Below are positions 55,889 to 64,000 of a DNA stretch of 64,000 nucleotides, in pieces. Origin of the DNA: Polyangiaceae bacterium. Lineage in GTDB: Bacteria > Myxococcota_A > Polyangia > Polyangiales > Polyangiaceae. Position 1 is the stretch's first letter, and each line of letters opens with the position of its first letter. The position numbers and the translations under genes are program-made. The DNA lies in NCBI GenBank assembly GCA_013214025.1, contig JABSRN010000005.1:1-64000 (forward strand), written 5' to 3'. The notes beneath the pieces were generated by a model. The model was given only the letters and a program-made list of their open reading frames with translations. It did no database searches and was not told where the DNA came from.

Positions 55889-58801
55889 CTATTTGCGGTG
55901 GTTAGCGTCGTGCAGAAGATCTTGCACGTAGTCCTGAAGGTTGCTCTTTCGGGCGCTGTTTAGGCGCCCCAGCACTTCGAGGATGGGAGTGCACTCGTTG
56001 CCGTTCCCTAGTTTCAAGCGGTAGGACCCGCCATCGCCGGCGATGTCCACTCCGAAGCTCCAGTCCCCGCCGACAGCCATGCGCAGGGTTTCCCCGATGT
56101 AGCAACCCACCATCACGGCAACTCTTCGAGGCCAGGCCGCGTCCGGGTCCGACTGAGCTCGCTCGGGGGCGATCAGGTCGAGATACTGATCAATGGCACC
56201 GACGCTCTTGACGCCAAAATCGAGCTCACAGAGCGCGCTTCGACGGCAGTACACGCCGACAGAGGTTTGGGGCAACGTGTGACCGATCACCTCCAGATCG
56301 CTCGGACGGGGCCAGGGTTTGGGTCCCCAAGAGTAAGGTCCGGATACCGGGTTGCGTGAAAACCGGGTCCAGGGACGGCCGACTTTGGGCAGTTGCTCGC
56401 GGAGACTGTCCAGGGCTTCGCTCCTGCCGTAGTCGATGCGATCTTTCATCGCCTCAAAGGGGCGGAAGCTTTGTTTTTCGATCAGCACTGCAGCTTCCGA
56501 CAGGTTCGCCGTCGTGCCCGCCCAGCGACCCCGGGTTGTGCTCCGGAGCGTTTCGCCCAGGTAAGCACCGGTGAGGATGCGCAGGGCGGAGGGATCCGTG
56601 TCGACGCCGGGCCGTGCTTTGTTGCCGTAGAGGGTATACAGGGCCGCTTCCAGACGCGCGATACTCCACAGTGACAGATCGAATGGGGCGAAATTGGCGA
56701 ACACGGGGGCGGTGGTGAGGTAACTGCTCGCCATTACGCTCAGCGCGGCGAGCCCCCCGGCCGCTTCGGAGATTTGTGAGCGCTCCATGTGCAAAGTTGC
56801 GTGGCGCTCCATTGCGGCGAGTGCAGGCAGCGCTGAGCCCATCGCTAGCTGGTGCTCGATCCGGTTCTGGTCGGCTTCCGGATTCGGTTTTCGTTCCTCG
56901 CCACCCAGGTCGGGTGGATCTACGGAGAGTCCGAGCTCGGCCAATAGGGGGTGCAAGCCCAGGGCTTCCCGCGGCGCCAGCTCGCACAGTCGGTTGAACG
57001 CCTCCTTGGCGATGCTGATCTTGCCGAGACGCGTGGCGGCTTCGGCGCGAGCCGCATGGGCGTCTACGGTGTCAGGAGCTAGCTCGAGGGATTTTTCGGC
57101 GAGCATCATCGAGCGTTCGGGCGCGCCCGTGCGAGCGCGAATGCAAGCCTTGAGGGCGTGCACCAGAGCCGGGTGTGGATCCCGCTTGCGTTTGAGGGTT
57201 TTGAGCGCTTCGTCAGCACGGTCGAGCAGCCATTCGTCGTTCCGTCGGCGGGAGCTGTTCACAACCACCCACGCAAACGTCAACCGAATCAGCGGGGCCT
57301 TGGGATCCTCGTCCATTGCCGTTATGGCGATGGCGAGTGCGCGCTCGTGTTCTTCGAGCTCGGCAAGCAGACGGGAGGCGCCGGCGCGTATCTCGGGGGC
57401 CAACAGCGGTGCGGACTCGAGCTTGGCGAGCTGTTCCTTGGCGGCCCCCAGTTGGTCCTTTCCGGCTAACGCTCGGGCGCGGAACAGCACCCAGGTGGGC
57501 TCTCCTGGAATGCCGTTCTTGTCGATCAGCGCAATAGCATCGCTGTAGCGTTTTTCGGTGAGCAGGCTCGAAACTTTGTCTTCCGAACTGGTAGCGCCCG
57601 GTGGCGGCTGGGTGATGGATTCCGGAAATTGCGAGCGCTTGGGCCCTGTGCGTGCCTTTGGGGGAGCAGACGGCGGAGAGGGCTTCCGTCTTGAGGCGAC
57701 AGGTTCGACCACTTCGCGTGCAGCAGGCGCTTCGCTGTACCTACCGGCGGACTGGGCGAGACGGGGCCGACTCGGGCTGGAGTCTCGGCGGATCTGAGGC
57801 GGGGGCGAAGAGTTGCGGCCGCGCGGCACCGCGGGGGCCTCCGGTATGGTCGGCGCCTTTCCTAGAGTTGTGTCGTATTGCGATCGCGGATCCCTAAGCG
57901 AATCGAGTTCTCCACCGCCCTCGAAGCCCATGCTCGCGGGGATGGCTGAACGTGGACGCGGGTCCATCATTGGCGGTCCCGGAGGTGTGTCGCGGTGGGG
58001 GGCTGAGTGAGCCACGGCGTGCTCGCGCGGAGACGCCAAGACGGGTTCCGATGGGGTGCCGCGGTCCACCGGCGAGAAGGGATCCGTAGGGGTTTCTGAA
58101 CGCCGACGTACCGAGGGCCGAGAGGCGGGGGGCGTACTGTAACGCCCGGCGGTCGGACGGCTCGGCCGGGCCGGTGGTGGATCACTCTCGCGCACCACAG
58201 CGCTCATCGACGGATAAGTGGCTCGGCCTCTCGACAGAGGATCGCCACTAAGAGGTGCCACCACCGGCACGCCGGCGGGAGGGGGGATGGACGGCAGCGT
58301 GTTCCCGGAGCCACGCCGGGAGTCGTAGCTGGGTGGCGGCTCCGTAATGGGCTGACCTCCGGGGCTCACGTCTACGGTACCGTATCCGGCAGGCGGACTG
58401 GAGCTGGGATGTCGCGCTGGCAGCGAGGAGTCCAATCGAGGTGGCGGGCTAGTATCGGTCCCATCAGCTGGGGGGTAAACCGATGGCGTGAGCGATGGCG
58501 AGGCGGGTGGCAAGTGAGTGGGAGGGTGGAGCTCTCCGCCCTCGGCCTCGGCCAGCAACAACCGGGCCTCCGGAAAGTCTTCGGCTTCTGCCAGCAATTC
58601 CCTCAGACGATCGGCGATGCCCGAATTGTCGAGCTTGCTCTTCATGTAGAGCAGTCGTGCCATTAGGTAGGAAATCCCGTGGCGATACTCCGCAGGATCG
58701 CCCAGTTCCGCTAATAGACGAGCCGCTTCTTCAACCTGCCGGTTATCGAGGTGCTCTTCGATTTCCCGGAGTTCGAAGTGGTCGAGCGGGCCCTGAGGCA
58801 T
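55889..58801 (-). CDS. Large TPR-like protein with proline-rich linker
   Basis: 970 residues, no signal peptide and no membrane helix. The N-terminal ~90 residues are helical repeats (EIEEHLDNRQVEEAARLLAE), followed by ~310 residues rich in Pro, Ser and Arg, then TPR-like helices (~400-640; LTEKRYSDAIALIDKNGIPG, APDTVDAHAARAEAATRLGK). The C-terminal ~300 residues carry two related blocks, GAYLGETLRSTTRGRWAG and GCYIGETLRMAVGGDWSFG, suggesting an internal duplication of an unnamed domain. Probably a cytoplasmic scaffold. It lies upstream of the exported TPR gene on the same strand, 83 nt apart. Confidence 0.75.
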   Translation of the reverse strand: MPQGPLDHFELREIEEHLDNRQVEEAARLLAELGDPAEYRHGISYLMARLLYMKSKLDNSGIADRLRELLAEAEDFPEARLLLAEAEGGELHPPTHLPPASPSLTPSVYPPADGTDTSPPPRLDSSLPARHPSSSPPAGYGTVDVSPGGQPITEPPPSYDSRRGSGNTLPSIPPPAGVPVVAPLSGDPLSRGRATYPSMSAVVRESDPPPARPSRPTAGRYSTPPASRPSVRRRSETPTDPFSPVDRGTPSEPVLASPREHAVAHSAPHRDTPPGPPMMDPRPRSAIPASMGFEGGGELDSLRDPRSQYDTTLGKAPTIPEAPAVPRGRNSSPPPQIRRDSSPSRPRLAQSAGRYSEAPAAREVVEPVASRRKPSPPSAPPKARTGPKRSQFPESITQPPPGATSSEDKVSSLLTEKRYSDAIALIDKNGIPGEPTWVLFRARALAGKDQLGAAKEQLAKLESAPLLAPEIRAGASRLLAELEEHERALAIAITAMDEDPKAPLIRLTFAWVVVNSSRRRNDEWLLDRADEALKTLKRKRDPHPALVHALKACIRARTGAPERSMMLAEKSLELAPDTVDAHAARAEAATRLGKISIAKEAFNRLCELAPREALGLHPLLAELGLSVDPPDLGGEERKPNPEADQNRIEHQLAMGSALPALAAMERHATLHMERSQISEAAGGLAALSVMASSYLTTAPVFANFAPFDLSLWSIARLEAALYTLYGNKARPGVDTDPSALRILTGAYLGETLRSTTRGRWAGTTANLSEAAVLIEKQSFRPFEAMKDRIDYGRSEALDSLREQLPKVGRPWTRFSRNPVSGPYSWGPKPWPRPSDLEVIGHTLPQTSVGVYCRRSALCELDFGVKSVGAIDQYLDLIAPERAQSDPDAAWPRRVAVMVGCYIGETLRMAVGGDWSFGVDIAGDGGSYRLKLGNGNECTPILEVLGRLNSARKSNLQDYVQDLLHDANHRK

Positions 58802-58910
58802 CTCAGTTACGTTAACAGTTGCGGAGCTCTCCCCGCCAGGTCCGACTCGGCCTAAGTGCTCGAATTAGGACCCACATCACCCGATTCGAAGGGCGGCGGG
58901 CCGGGCTCTA

Positions 58911-58967
58911 CAAAAATCGCGCAGCAGTGATAATTGCGAGCCCATACGGGCACGAACCTTACTGCGC
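58911..58967 (-). terminator. Terminator candidate of the YceI-like lipoprotein gene
   Basis: In the minus direction GCGCAGTA (58967-58960), which includes part of the stop codon, pairs with TGCTGCGC (58926-58919) with one wobble; an inner hairpin GCCCGTATGGGC lies between. A T5 run (aaaaa at 58912-58916 on the plus strand) follows. Confidence 0.5.
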
Positions 58968-59873
58968 TAGTCTGTTTGTCGCGGGGGGCAGCTTTTGGCC
59001 GGCGGGGCCGCGACGGCCGCCTAGGCGGTCGAACACGAGATCGAGCTTCACCCTGGCTTTTATGCCGACGCGTTTTTTCATGCCGGGCACCAGCCCGCTC
59101 TGGTGGGTGCCGGTGGCGTCGCGCGGGAGAATATCGTGACTCCCGAAGCGCACGAGCAGCGGGCGGCGAGATTTGACGCGCACGCGAGTGGGCATCATGC
59201 CAGCGACGGCCTCGCCGGGGTATTCGAAGAAGAGTGAAACATCGGCACGTTGCTCCACTCGGAAGCCATGTAAGAGCAATGTGCCTTCCAGGCGAGCGTA
59301 CATGCGGCGGAGCTCGGCGGGCGACGAGCTGCCGTCGTCCGGGTCGACCATTGCCGGATCGGGCGCCGGTTTTTTCTGGACCTTGCCCTCGTGCGGGGCG
59401 CTATGGGAGAGCTTACCGAGACTGAGTAGCTCAAACGAGCTGAGCCCAAACTGTTCACGAGCCTTTGCGCTCACCTCCGAGCCGAGCTCGAGCCAGTTGA
59501 GCGCGAGAGCCGTGACATGCTCAGATTCCGTGGTGTGTTCGGGAGTGGGAATCATGCTCAAGCGCGAAAGCTGGACATCGACGCGCCCGTGTACCTGAGC
59601 CAGATCCAATAGATCGATTTGTACCTGTCCCCGCAGGGCTTCACCCGAAAATAGACCGCCGCCTTTGGCGCCTTTTTTGCCGAGTTGAAACTCGATTCGG
59701 GACGATGGCGCTAGCTTAAACTTGGCGATCAATCCCGAGCGCTCGGGGGCGCTGCTTGGCGTGGGCGCCGTTGGGGAGTCTCCGCCATCCGTGGATTGGC
59801 AAGACAAGGCCACTAAGGCCAGCACCACGCAGCAATGCACCACGCACAAGCGGCTGACGACTCGAAGTGTCAT
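58959..59873 (-). CDS. YceI-like lipoprotein
   Basis: 304 residues from ATG 59873, one nucleotide overlapping the stop codon of the upstream gene (TGATG), so coupled; the frame extends to 59984 but inside that gene. Lipoprotein signal RLCVVHCCVVLALVALSC. SRIEFQLGKKGAKGGGLFSG and LRGQVQIDLLDLAQVHGRVD resemble the start of YceI domains, which bind polyisoprenoids in a lipocalin-like barrel. The C-terminal third (TRVRVKSRRPLLVRFGSHDI) fits the same fold. YceI is a tentative call. Confidence 0.65.
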   Translation of the reverse strand: MTLRVVSRLCVVHCCVVLALVALSCQSTDGGDSPTAPTPSSAPERSGLIAKFKLAPSSRIEFQLGKKGAKGGGLFSGEALRGQVQIDLLDLAQVHGRVDVQLSRLSMIPTPEHTTESEHVTALALNWLELGSEVSAKAREQFGLSSFELLSLGKLSHSAPHEGKVQKKPAPDPAMVDPDDGSSSPAELRRMYARLEGTLLLHGFRVEQRADVSLFFEYPGEAVAGMMPTRVRVKSRRPLLVRFGSHDILPRDATGTHQSGLVPGMKKRVGIKARVKLDLVFDRLGGRRGPAGQKLPPATNRLAQ

Positions 59874-61504
59874 CAGTGCCAAATCCCCAATCCTCCGCTC
59901 CAGCCTAGATAGCGGGGAGCGGCGTCTAGGGCAGCGCTTAGCCTCCAGTGGGTATTGGGAGCGAATAGCCCGAACAGGGTCCACCGGAACAGTCGCTGGT
60001 CGAAGCCGACGGTGCCGTGGAGTCGTGGGGCGCCGCGGGAGAATCGACTGGGCTCGCCGTAGCTGCCGGCGCGGATTCTCGTGAGATTCGGCACTGGTTC
60101 TGCTTCTACCCCGAGCCGGGGCGAAAGTACCACTAGGTCTCCGGAGCGGTCGACGACGCGTTGGAGGAAGGACTCAATGCCCACGGCATCCCGCACTCTG
60201 CCGGTCACGAGCAGGGCCATACTGACCAGCAGATAAGAGCGGCGCATTTTTTCGTAGCGCTCGCGCAGCCGTGCGGTTGTCTCGCGTGCAACGCGTTCGA
60301 GCTTGAGCTCGTCCACGGCGGTTTCGCGCTCCACCTCGGCGTCGAGGGCGCGCGCGAGATCTCCCGGCTCGCTCCCGTTGGCGATGCCTTGAGCGAGCTC
60401 GCGGTTGCGGATGCGCTGGCGTTGGACAGCTCTCCGTTTGAGCTCTTGCTGCAGTATATCGAGCGTATCTTCCGGATCTTCCCAGCGGGGATTGAGGGGG
60501 CGTGCGCCTAGTTGGAGGGCGAATCCTGCGTTGAAATCCCACGGCAGGCTGGCTCGTTCAGGTAGCCAAATGGTGCTCTCATTGTTGAGCACAGCCGCGA
60601 GCTGGGTGGGGTCGTCGAGGTTGGCGTTGGCGTTGGATGGCACGATGCGATCGCCATTGTCCAAGGGCGCCATGGTACCGAGATTGGTGGCCGCGGTGTC
60701 GACAGAGCTGCGGAAGGCGAGGCCCACGCGGTATTGTTCGCCATTGGGCCGCCACAGGGCCCCCAGTTCAGTGCCCAGCCCGGAGGTGGAGAATAGGAGC
60801 GTGTCTCGTTGCTCGCCGTCGGAGCCCGTGCCGGTGTGGGTGACGTCTAGAGATATCAGGCGAAGTCCGCCGCCGAGCAGCAACTGGCCGTCCGCAAATC
60901 CGTAGGCAATCTGCGTGTGGGTGACGAAAAACTGAGCTTTTAATTCGTCTTGTTCCCGGTTCAGATCTCCGACGACAGTTTCTTTCAGCGAGTAGGTTTG
61001 GATTTCAGAACTGACGCCGACGCCGAATCGCCCCCACTGCAAGGTGAGCGCAGGAGAGAAAAAGACGGCGTCCTGTTGGTCCGCATCGCGAAGTCGGGTG
61101 GAGTCACGCCCGGTGTTGAAATAGTCCGTATTACGAAGGGTCGACGGGAAGGTCACGCCGAGGCCGAAATCGAAATCGAAGTGCCCCGTGGAGTGAGGCT
61201 TTCGGTGGGCAACGGCTACCGGAGTCTGAGGACTGCCCGCGACCCCCTCGGCGATGGCGACATAGGCACCGGACAGTCCGATAATTCGGCTGCCGGAACT
61301 GATGGTGCCCTGATGAAGGTCCACGGCGTATTCGCTAGTTTGGATCCTGGATCCATTGTTGCCTATTGGCCCGTCAGCACGAGCCTGCACACTGAGCAAA
61401 CTAGCGCTCAGGCCGAGCGCGACGCCGAGGCTCGCGGCGGTGTTTATGCCCGAGGGTGCGCGCAGGCGAGCCAGCCAAAGCAGTGGCCTGCGCCTCCGCT
61501 TCAT
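59873..61504 (-). CDS. FadL/OmpP1-like outer-membrane barrel protein
   Basis: 543 residues. A long signal peptide ends near VQARADG. SSGSRIIGLSGAYVAIAEGV is the N-terminal plug-and-strand motif of FadL/OmpP1-type transporters; numerous amphipathic strands follow (FGLGVTFPSTLRNTDYFNTG; LTLQWGRFGVGVSSEIQTYS; GGGLRLISLDVTHTG). A helical, highly charged insertion at ~330-415 is not typical of FadL. Likely a porin for hydrophobic compounds. Start overlaps the previous stop codon by 4 nt (61501-61504). Confidence 0.75.
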   Translation of the reverse strand: MKRRRRPLLWLARLRAPSGINTAASLGVALGLSASLLSVQARADGPIGNNGSRIQTSEYAVDLHQGTISSGSRIIGLSGAYVAIAEGVAGSPQTPVAVAHRKPHSTGHFDFDFGLGVTFPSTLRNTDYFNTGRDSTRLRDADQQDAVFFSPALTLQWGRFGVGVSSEIQTYSLKETVVGDLNREQDELKAQFFVTHTQIAYGFADGQLLLGGGLRLISLDVTHTGTGSDGEQRDTLLFSTSGLGTELGALWRPNGEQYRVGLAFRSSVDTAATNLGTMAPLDNGDRIVPSNANANLDDPTQLAAVLNNESTIWLPERASLPWDFNAGFALQLGARPLNPRWEDPEDTLDILQQELKRRAVQRQRIRNRELAQGIANGSEPGDLARALDAEVERETAVDELKLERVARETTARLRERYEKMRRSYLLVSMALLVTGRVRDAVGIESFLQRVVDRSGDLVVLSPRLGVEAEPVPNLTRIRAGSYGEPSRFSRGAPRLHGTVGFDQRLFRWTLFGLFAPNTHWRLSAALDAAPRYLGWSGGLGIWH

Positions 61505-62598
61505 GTTGTGGTGCGGGCGTCGCGGGCCATGCGAACTTCGGTGGCGATGACGGTGAGCAATACTCCAGCCGCACTGACGGCAAATACCAGTAGCATAGGG
61601 CCGACCTGGCCGAGCACCGTGGCGATGAGCGTCAGGAACACGAAGGTATCGCGCTTGAACAAGGGTTGAATCGCGGCGAGGGGGCCGGACCCTTCATTGG
61701 TACTTTGGCTCAATGGGTATTTGAGCAAATCGCCGGAACCGATTTTGATGAGATAGCGGTACTCAATGCCGCTCGCCATGCCGCCGCAGAAGACCGTGAC
61801 GGCACCGGCCCACGCGTAAATGACGTTTCCGGTGGTCGAGTAGAGTCCGGATGCCGCACCCGCAAAAAAAATGTAATTGGTGATGTCGTCGCCGACGGTG
61901 TCGAGCCACTCACCGGCTAGGGATCCTCGGTAGGTCATTCGGCTCATCTCACCGTCGCAGCCATCGAGCACGCTCTGGGTCTGAAATAGCACCGCGCCAA
62001 TCACCAGGGAGACGTAATCACCCTGATACGCGAAGTAGCCGCCGGCCAGACCGATAAACAAAATGCCGAAGGACACCTGATTGGGCAGGAGCGGGGTTTT
62101 GACCAAGAAGCGGGAGAGGAAGAGCGAGATGTATCGATTGAGGTAGGTGGAGGTCCAGCCGTCTTGAGGTTTGCGGAGAGCTCGGAACAAGACGGATTCG
62201 GCCTCTGCTACGTCCTTGGCGGAGCCGACATTGACCGCTGGGTGTCCAAAAGGAATGCCGTCGGTGCTATCGCCGGCGATGATGATCAGGGGGGCTTCGC
62301 TGGTGGCGGCCCGGGCGCTTGCGCGAAGATGTTCACGGTGAATCACCAAGCTGGCGCTGGCGACAACGGTTGGCTGTTCTGGGGGGGGGACGCCAACCAC
62401 CGGGATCTTGAGTCGCGGGTCGGAGAATTTGTGGTGCGCCAGTTCGGTGGATTTGGGGACTGCGATGTGTGTCGCTCCGGCGGCTTGGGCGGCGAGGGCA
62501 AGACGCAGTGCGAGGGGCAAGCCGGCTACCTTCCGCCATGGATCGCCGCTCGCTTGCGCAATTTCGAGAGTCCACGGGTGGGTCACGGCGCGCACCAT
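61501..62598 (-). CDS. CDP-alcohol phosphatidyltransferase with a degenerate nucleotidyltransferase-like N-domain
   Basis: 365 residues. The C-terminal half (about 165-360) has ~6 membrane helices and the catalytic motif SVLDGCDGEMSRMTYRGSLA followed by GEWLDTVGDD, i.e. DGxxxxxR-G-D-D. It transfers a phospho-alcohol from CDP onto an acceptor lipid or polyol. The closest layout I know is the archaeal IPCT/DIPPS bifunctional enzyme that makes di-inositol phosphate. The N-terminal 150 residues resemble an NTP-transferase (DPWRKVAGLPLALRLALAAQ) but the G-rich LxAGxGxR motif is absent, so it is likely inactive. First gene of the operon with the FadL-like and YceI-like genes, and divergent from thrC. 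Confidence 0.78.
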   Translation of the reverse strand: MVRAVTHPWTLEIAQASGDPWRKVAGLPLALRLALAAQAAGATHIAVPKSTELAHHKFSDPRLKIPVVGVPPPEQPTVVASASLVIHREHLRASARAATSEAPLIIIAGDSTDGIPFGHPAVNVGSAKDVAEAESVLFRALRKPQDGWTSTYLNRYISLFLSRFLVKTPLLPNQVSFGILFIGLAGGYFAYQGDYVSLVIGAVLFQTQSVLDGCDGEMSRMTYRGSLAGEWLDTVGDDITNYIFFAGAASGLYSTTGNVIYAWAGAVTVFCGGMASGIEYRYLIKIGSGDLLKYPLSQSTNEGSGPLAAIQPLFKRDTFVFLTLIATVLGQVGPMLLVFAVSAAGVLLTVIATEVRMARDARTTT

Positions 62599-62732
62599 AG
62601 CTCAAGGGCGCCGTCCGGAACGCCGTTATCCGGCCGAGCTAACCCTGCCGACCTGCGAAAATGCGCTGTTTTTGCCCGACTTCCACGTCGTTTTCCGCGG
62701 GTGTTCTGTGCCTGGCGATATATAGTCCGCCG

Positions 62733-64000
62733 GTGACCTACTCAGCCGAGTTCCAGTGCCTTTCCGACTGTGACGATTCGTGGCCCGTGACGGATCCCAT
62801 CTACAGCTGCCCTCAGGGGGGTCTGTTGGAAGTCGTCCATGACATGGAGGCGCTCAAGAAACGCAGTGCCGCGGGATGGATGCGCTTGTTCGATGAACGC
62901 TACAAGGGGACCAAGTGGCCTTACGGGTCCGGCGTTTGGGGCAAACGGGAGTGGGTCATGCCGGAAGTTCCGGACGAAATGATTGTCTCCATGGACGAGG
63001 GCGGGAGCAACCTGTTTTGGGCCGAGCGTTACGGCCGTCAGCTCGGTCTCAAGGATTTGTGGGTCAAGCTTTGCGGCAACAGCCACAGCGGCTCGTTCAA
63101 AGATCTGGGCATGACCGTGCTGGTCAGCGTGGTGCGCTGGGCTATGGCGCAAAAACAGCTCAAGGTAAAAGCCGTGGCGTGCGCGTCTACTGGCGACACC
63201 AGTGCTTCATTGGCGGCCTATGGAGCTGCGGCAGGATTGCCCGTGGTGGTTTTACTTCCGCGTGGAAAAATCACGACGGGTCAGTTGGTGCAGCCGCTCG
63301 CTCATGGTGCCCTCGTGTTGGGCTTGGACACGGACTTCGACGGCTGCATGGAGATTGTGCGCCGGCTCGCAGAAGAGCAAGTTATCTATTTGGCGAACTC
63401 GATGAACCCGCTACGGATCGAAGGCCAGAAGACCGTTGCCATCGAACTCGTGCAGCAGTTTGAGTGGGAGGTGCCCGATTGGATCGTGCTGCCCAGTGGC
63501 AACCTGGGCAACGCCTCGGCGCTCTACGCCGGATTCAAGATGATGAAAGACTTGGGGTTGATCGAGCGGTACCCGCGACTCGTCGTCGCCCAGGCGGAGA
63601 ACGCGAACCCACTCTACCGCGCCTGGAACGCTGGCAAGACGGAAGTCGAGGCCATCACCGCCAAACCGACCCTCGCCAGTGCCATTCAGATCGGCAACCC
63701 CATCAGCGCACCGCGCGCCATCCGAGCCCTGCAAAACATGGAGGGCATCGTCGAGCAAGCGAGCGAGCAAGAGCTCGTCGATGCTGCTGCGCGCGCCGAC
63801 GCGACAGGCATGTACACTTGTCCGCACACCGCGGTGGCCTTGGCCGTGCTGGAAAAGCTGGTCAAGAGGGGCACGATTCCCCCCGAAGACAAGGTGGTGG
63901 TGATCTCAACCGCTCACGGCCTCAAGTTCACCGAGTTCAAGGTGAATTACCACGAGAGTCAGCTCGCCGGGCTCACCAGCCCGAACGCGAACCCCCCTGT
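62733..64000 (+). CDS. thrC: Threonine synthase, truncated by the window end
   Basis: GTG 62733; 422 codons are seen without a stop. PLP fold type [17 protein letters not shown] with PLP Lys123, [20 protein letters not shown] (phosphate-binding loop), [20 protein letters not shown], and [16 protein letters not shown]. It converts O-phospho-L-homoserine to threonine. [20 protein letters not shown] at the N-terminus contains Cys residues that recall the partial zinc-ribbon head of some threonine synthases. Neighbouring homoserine genes are not in the window. Confidence 0.93.
   Translation, partial: MTYSAEFQCLSDCDDSWPVTDPIYSCPQGGLLEVVHDMEALKKRSAAGWMRLFDERYKGTKWPYGSGVWGKREWVMPEVPDEMIVSMDEGGSNLFWAERYGRQLGLKDLWVKLCGNSHSGSFKDLGMTVLVSVVRWAMAQKQLKVKAVACASTGDTSASLAAYGAAAGLPVVVLLPRGKITTGQLVQPLAHGALVLGLDTDFDGCMEIVRRLAEEQVIYLANSMNPLRIEGQKTVAIELVQQFEWEVPDWIVLPSGNLGNASALYAGFKMMKDLGLIERYPRLVVAQAENANPLYRAWNAGKTEVEAITAKPTLASAIQIGNPISAPRAIRALQNMEGIVEQASEQELVDAAARADATGMYTCPHTAVALAVLEKLVKRGTIPPEDKVVVISTAHGLKFTEFKVNYHESQLAGLTSPNANPP

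Overview
The window looks like a chromosomal stretch from a myxobacterium (Myxococcota, most likely class Polyangia). GC is moderately high (about 60% judged by eye, not computed). The evidence is an MglA-type gliding GTPase, a large Ser/Thr kinase with HEAT-like repeats beside an Hsp70-like protein, FHA-domain signalling proteins, many lipoproteins with Gly/Thr-rich linkers or Cys-rich bodies, and lysine- or proline-rich low-complexity extensions. There is no transposase, integrase, phage gene or CRISPR array. The DNA looks like ordinary chromosome, apart from unusually many short tandem repeats and inverted repeats.

Layout. 1-2.1 kb: metK with a histone-H1-like tail, a PDZ lipoprotein and tRNA-Thr(CGT). 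2.6-5.4 kb: two vWA lipoproteins ending in a terminator. 5.8-11.6 kb: a fatty-acid or acyl-CoA catabolic unit with a TetR regulator and a PsrA/FadR-like operator, acyl-CoA dehydrogenase, acyl-CoA ligase, SDR dehydrogenase and a HadAB-like MaoC pair, closed by a terminator. 11.7-13.5 kb: an SRPBCC protein and a flavin amine-oxidase-like protein. 13.8-19 kb: a 1318-residue kinase and an Hsp70 ATPase-domain protein. 19-22.7 kb: two exported proteins and an FprA-type ferredoxin reductase. 22.7-23.5 kb: an 840-nt repeat-rich non-coding region. 23.5-27.4 kb: an EAL phosphodiesterase, a 57-residue HTH protein and two exported proteins. 27.6-33.3 kb: a DUF420 protein, dtd, an MglA paralogue, a coiled-coil membrane protein and an RND/MMPL exporter. 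33.3-40.9 kb: a DASS transporter, MepA-type endopeptidase, flavodoxin-like protein, a three-gene ROK kinase/MDR operon, a PHA-system protein and a CAP lipoprotein.

40.9-47.3 kb is the most distinctive locus. It holds three consecutive FHA-domain genes: a zinc-ribbon/proline-rich/FHA protein, an extracytoplasmic vWA protein with one membrane helix and a cytoplasmic FHA domain, and an ABCG-type ABC transporter with three N-terminal FHA-like domains. They look like one phosphothreonine-controlled export or sensing module.

47.5-50.6 kb: rplS and rplC, each outside its usual operon. rplC is translationally coupled to an RlmI-like methyltransferase and rlmE. 50.7-53.8 kb: an L,D-transpeptidase lipoprotein and hisC behind a structured leader. 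53.9-62.6 kb: minus-strand genes for a Cys-rich lipoprotein, TPR proteins, and an overlapping operon of CDP-alcohol phosphatidyltransferase, FadL-like barrel and YceI-like lipoprotein. The window ends inside a threonine synthase gene.
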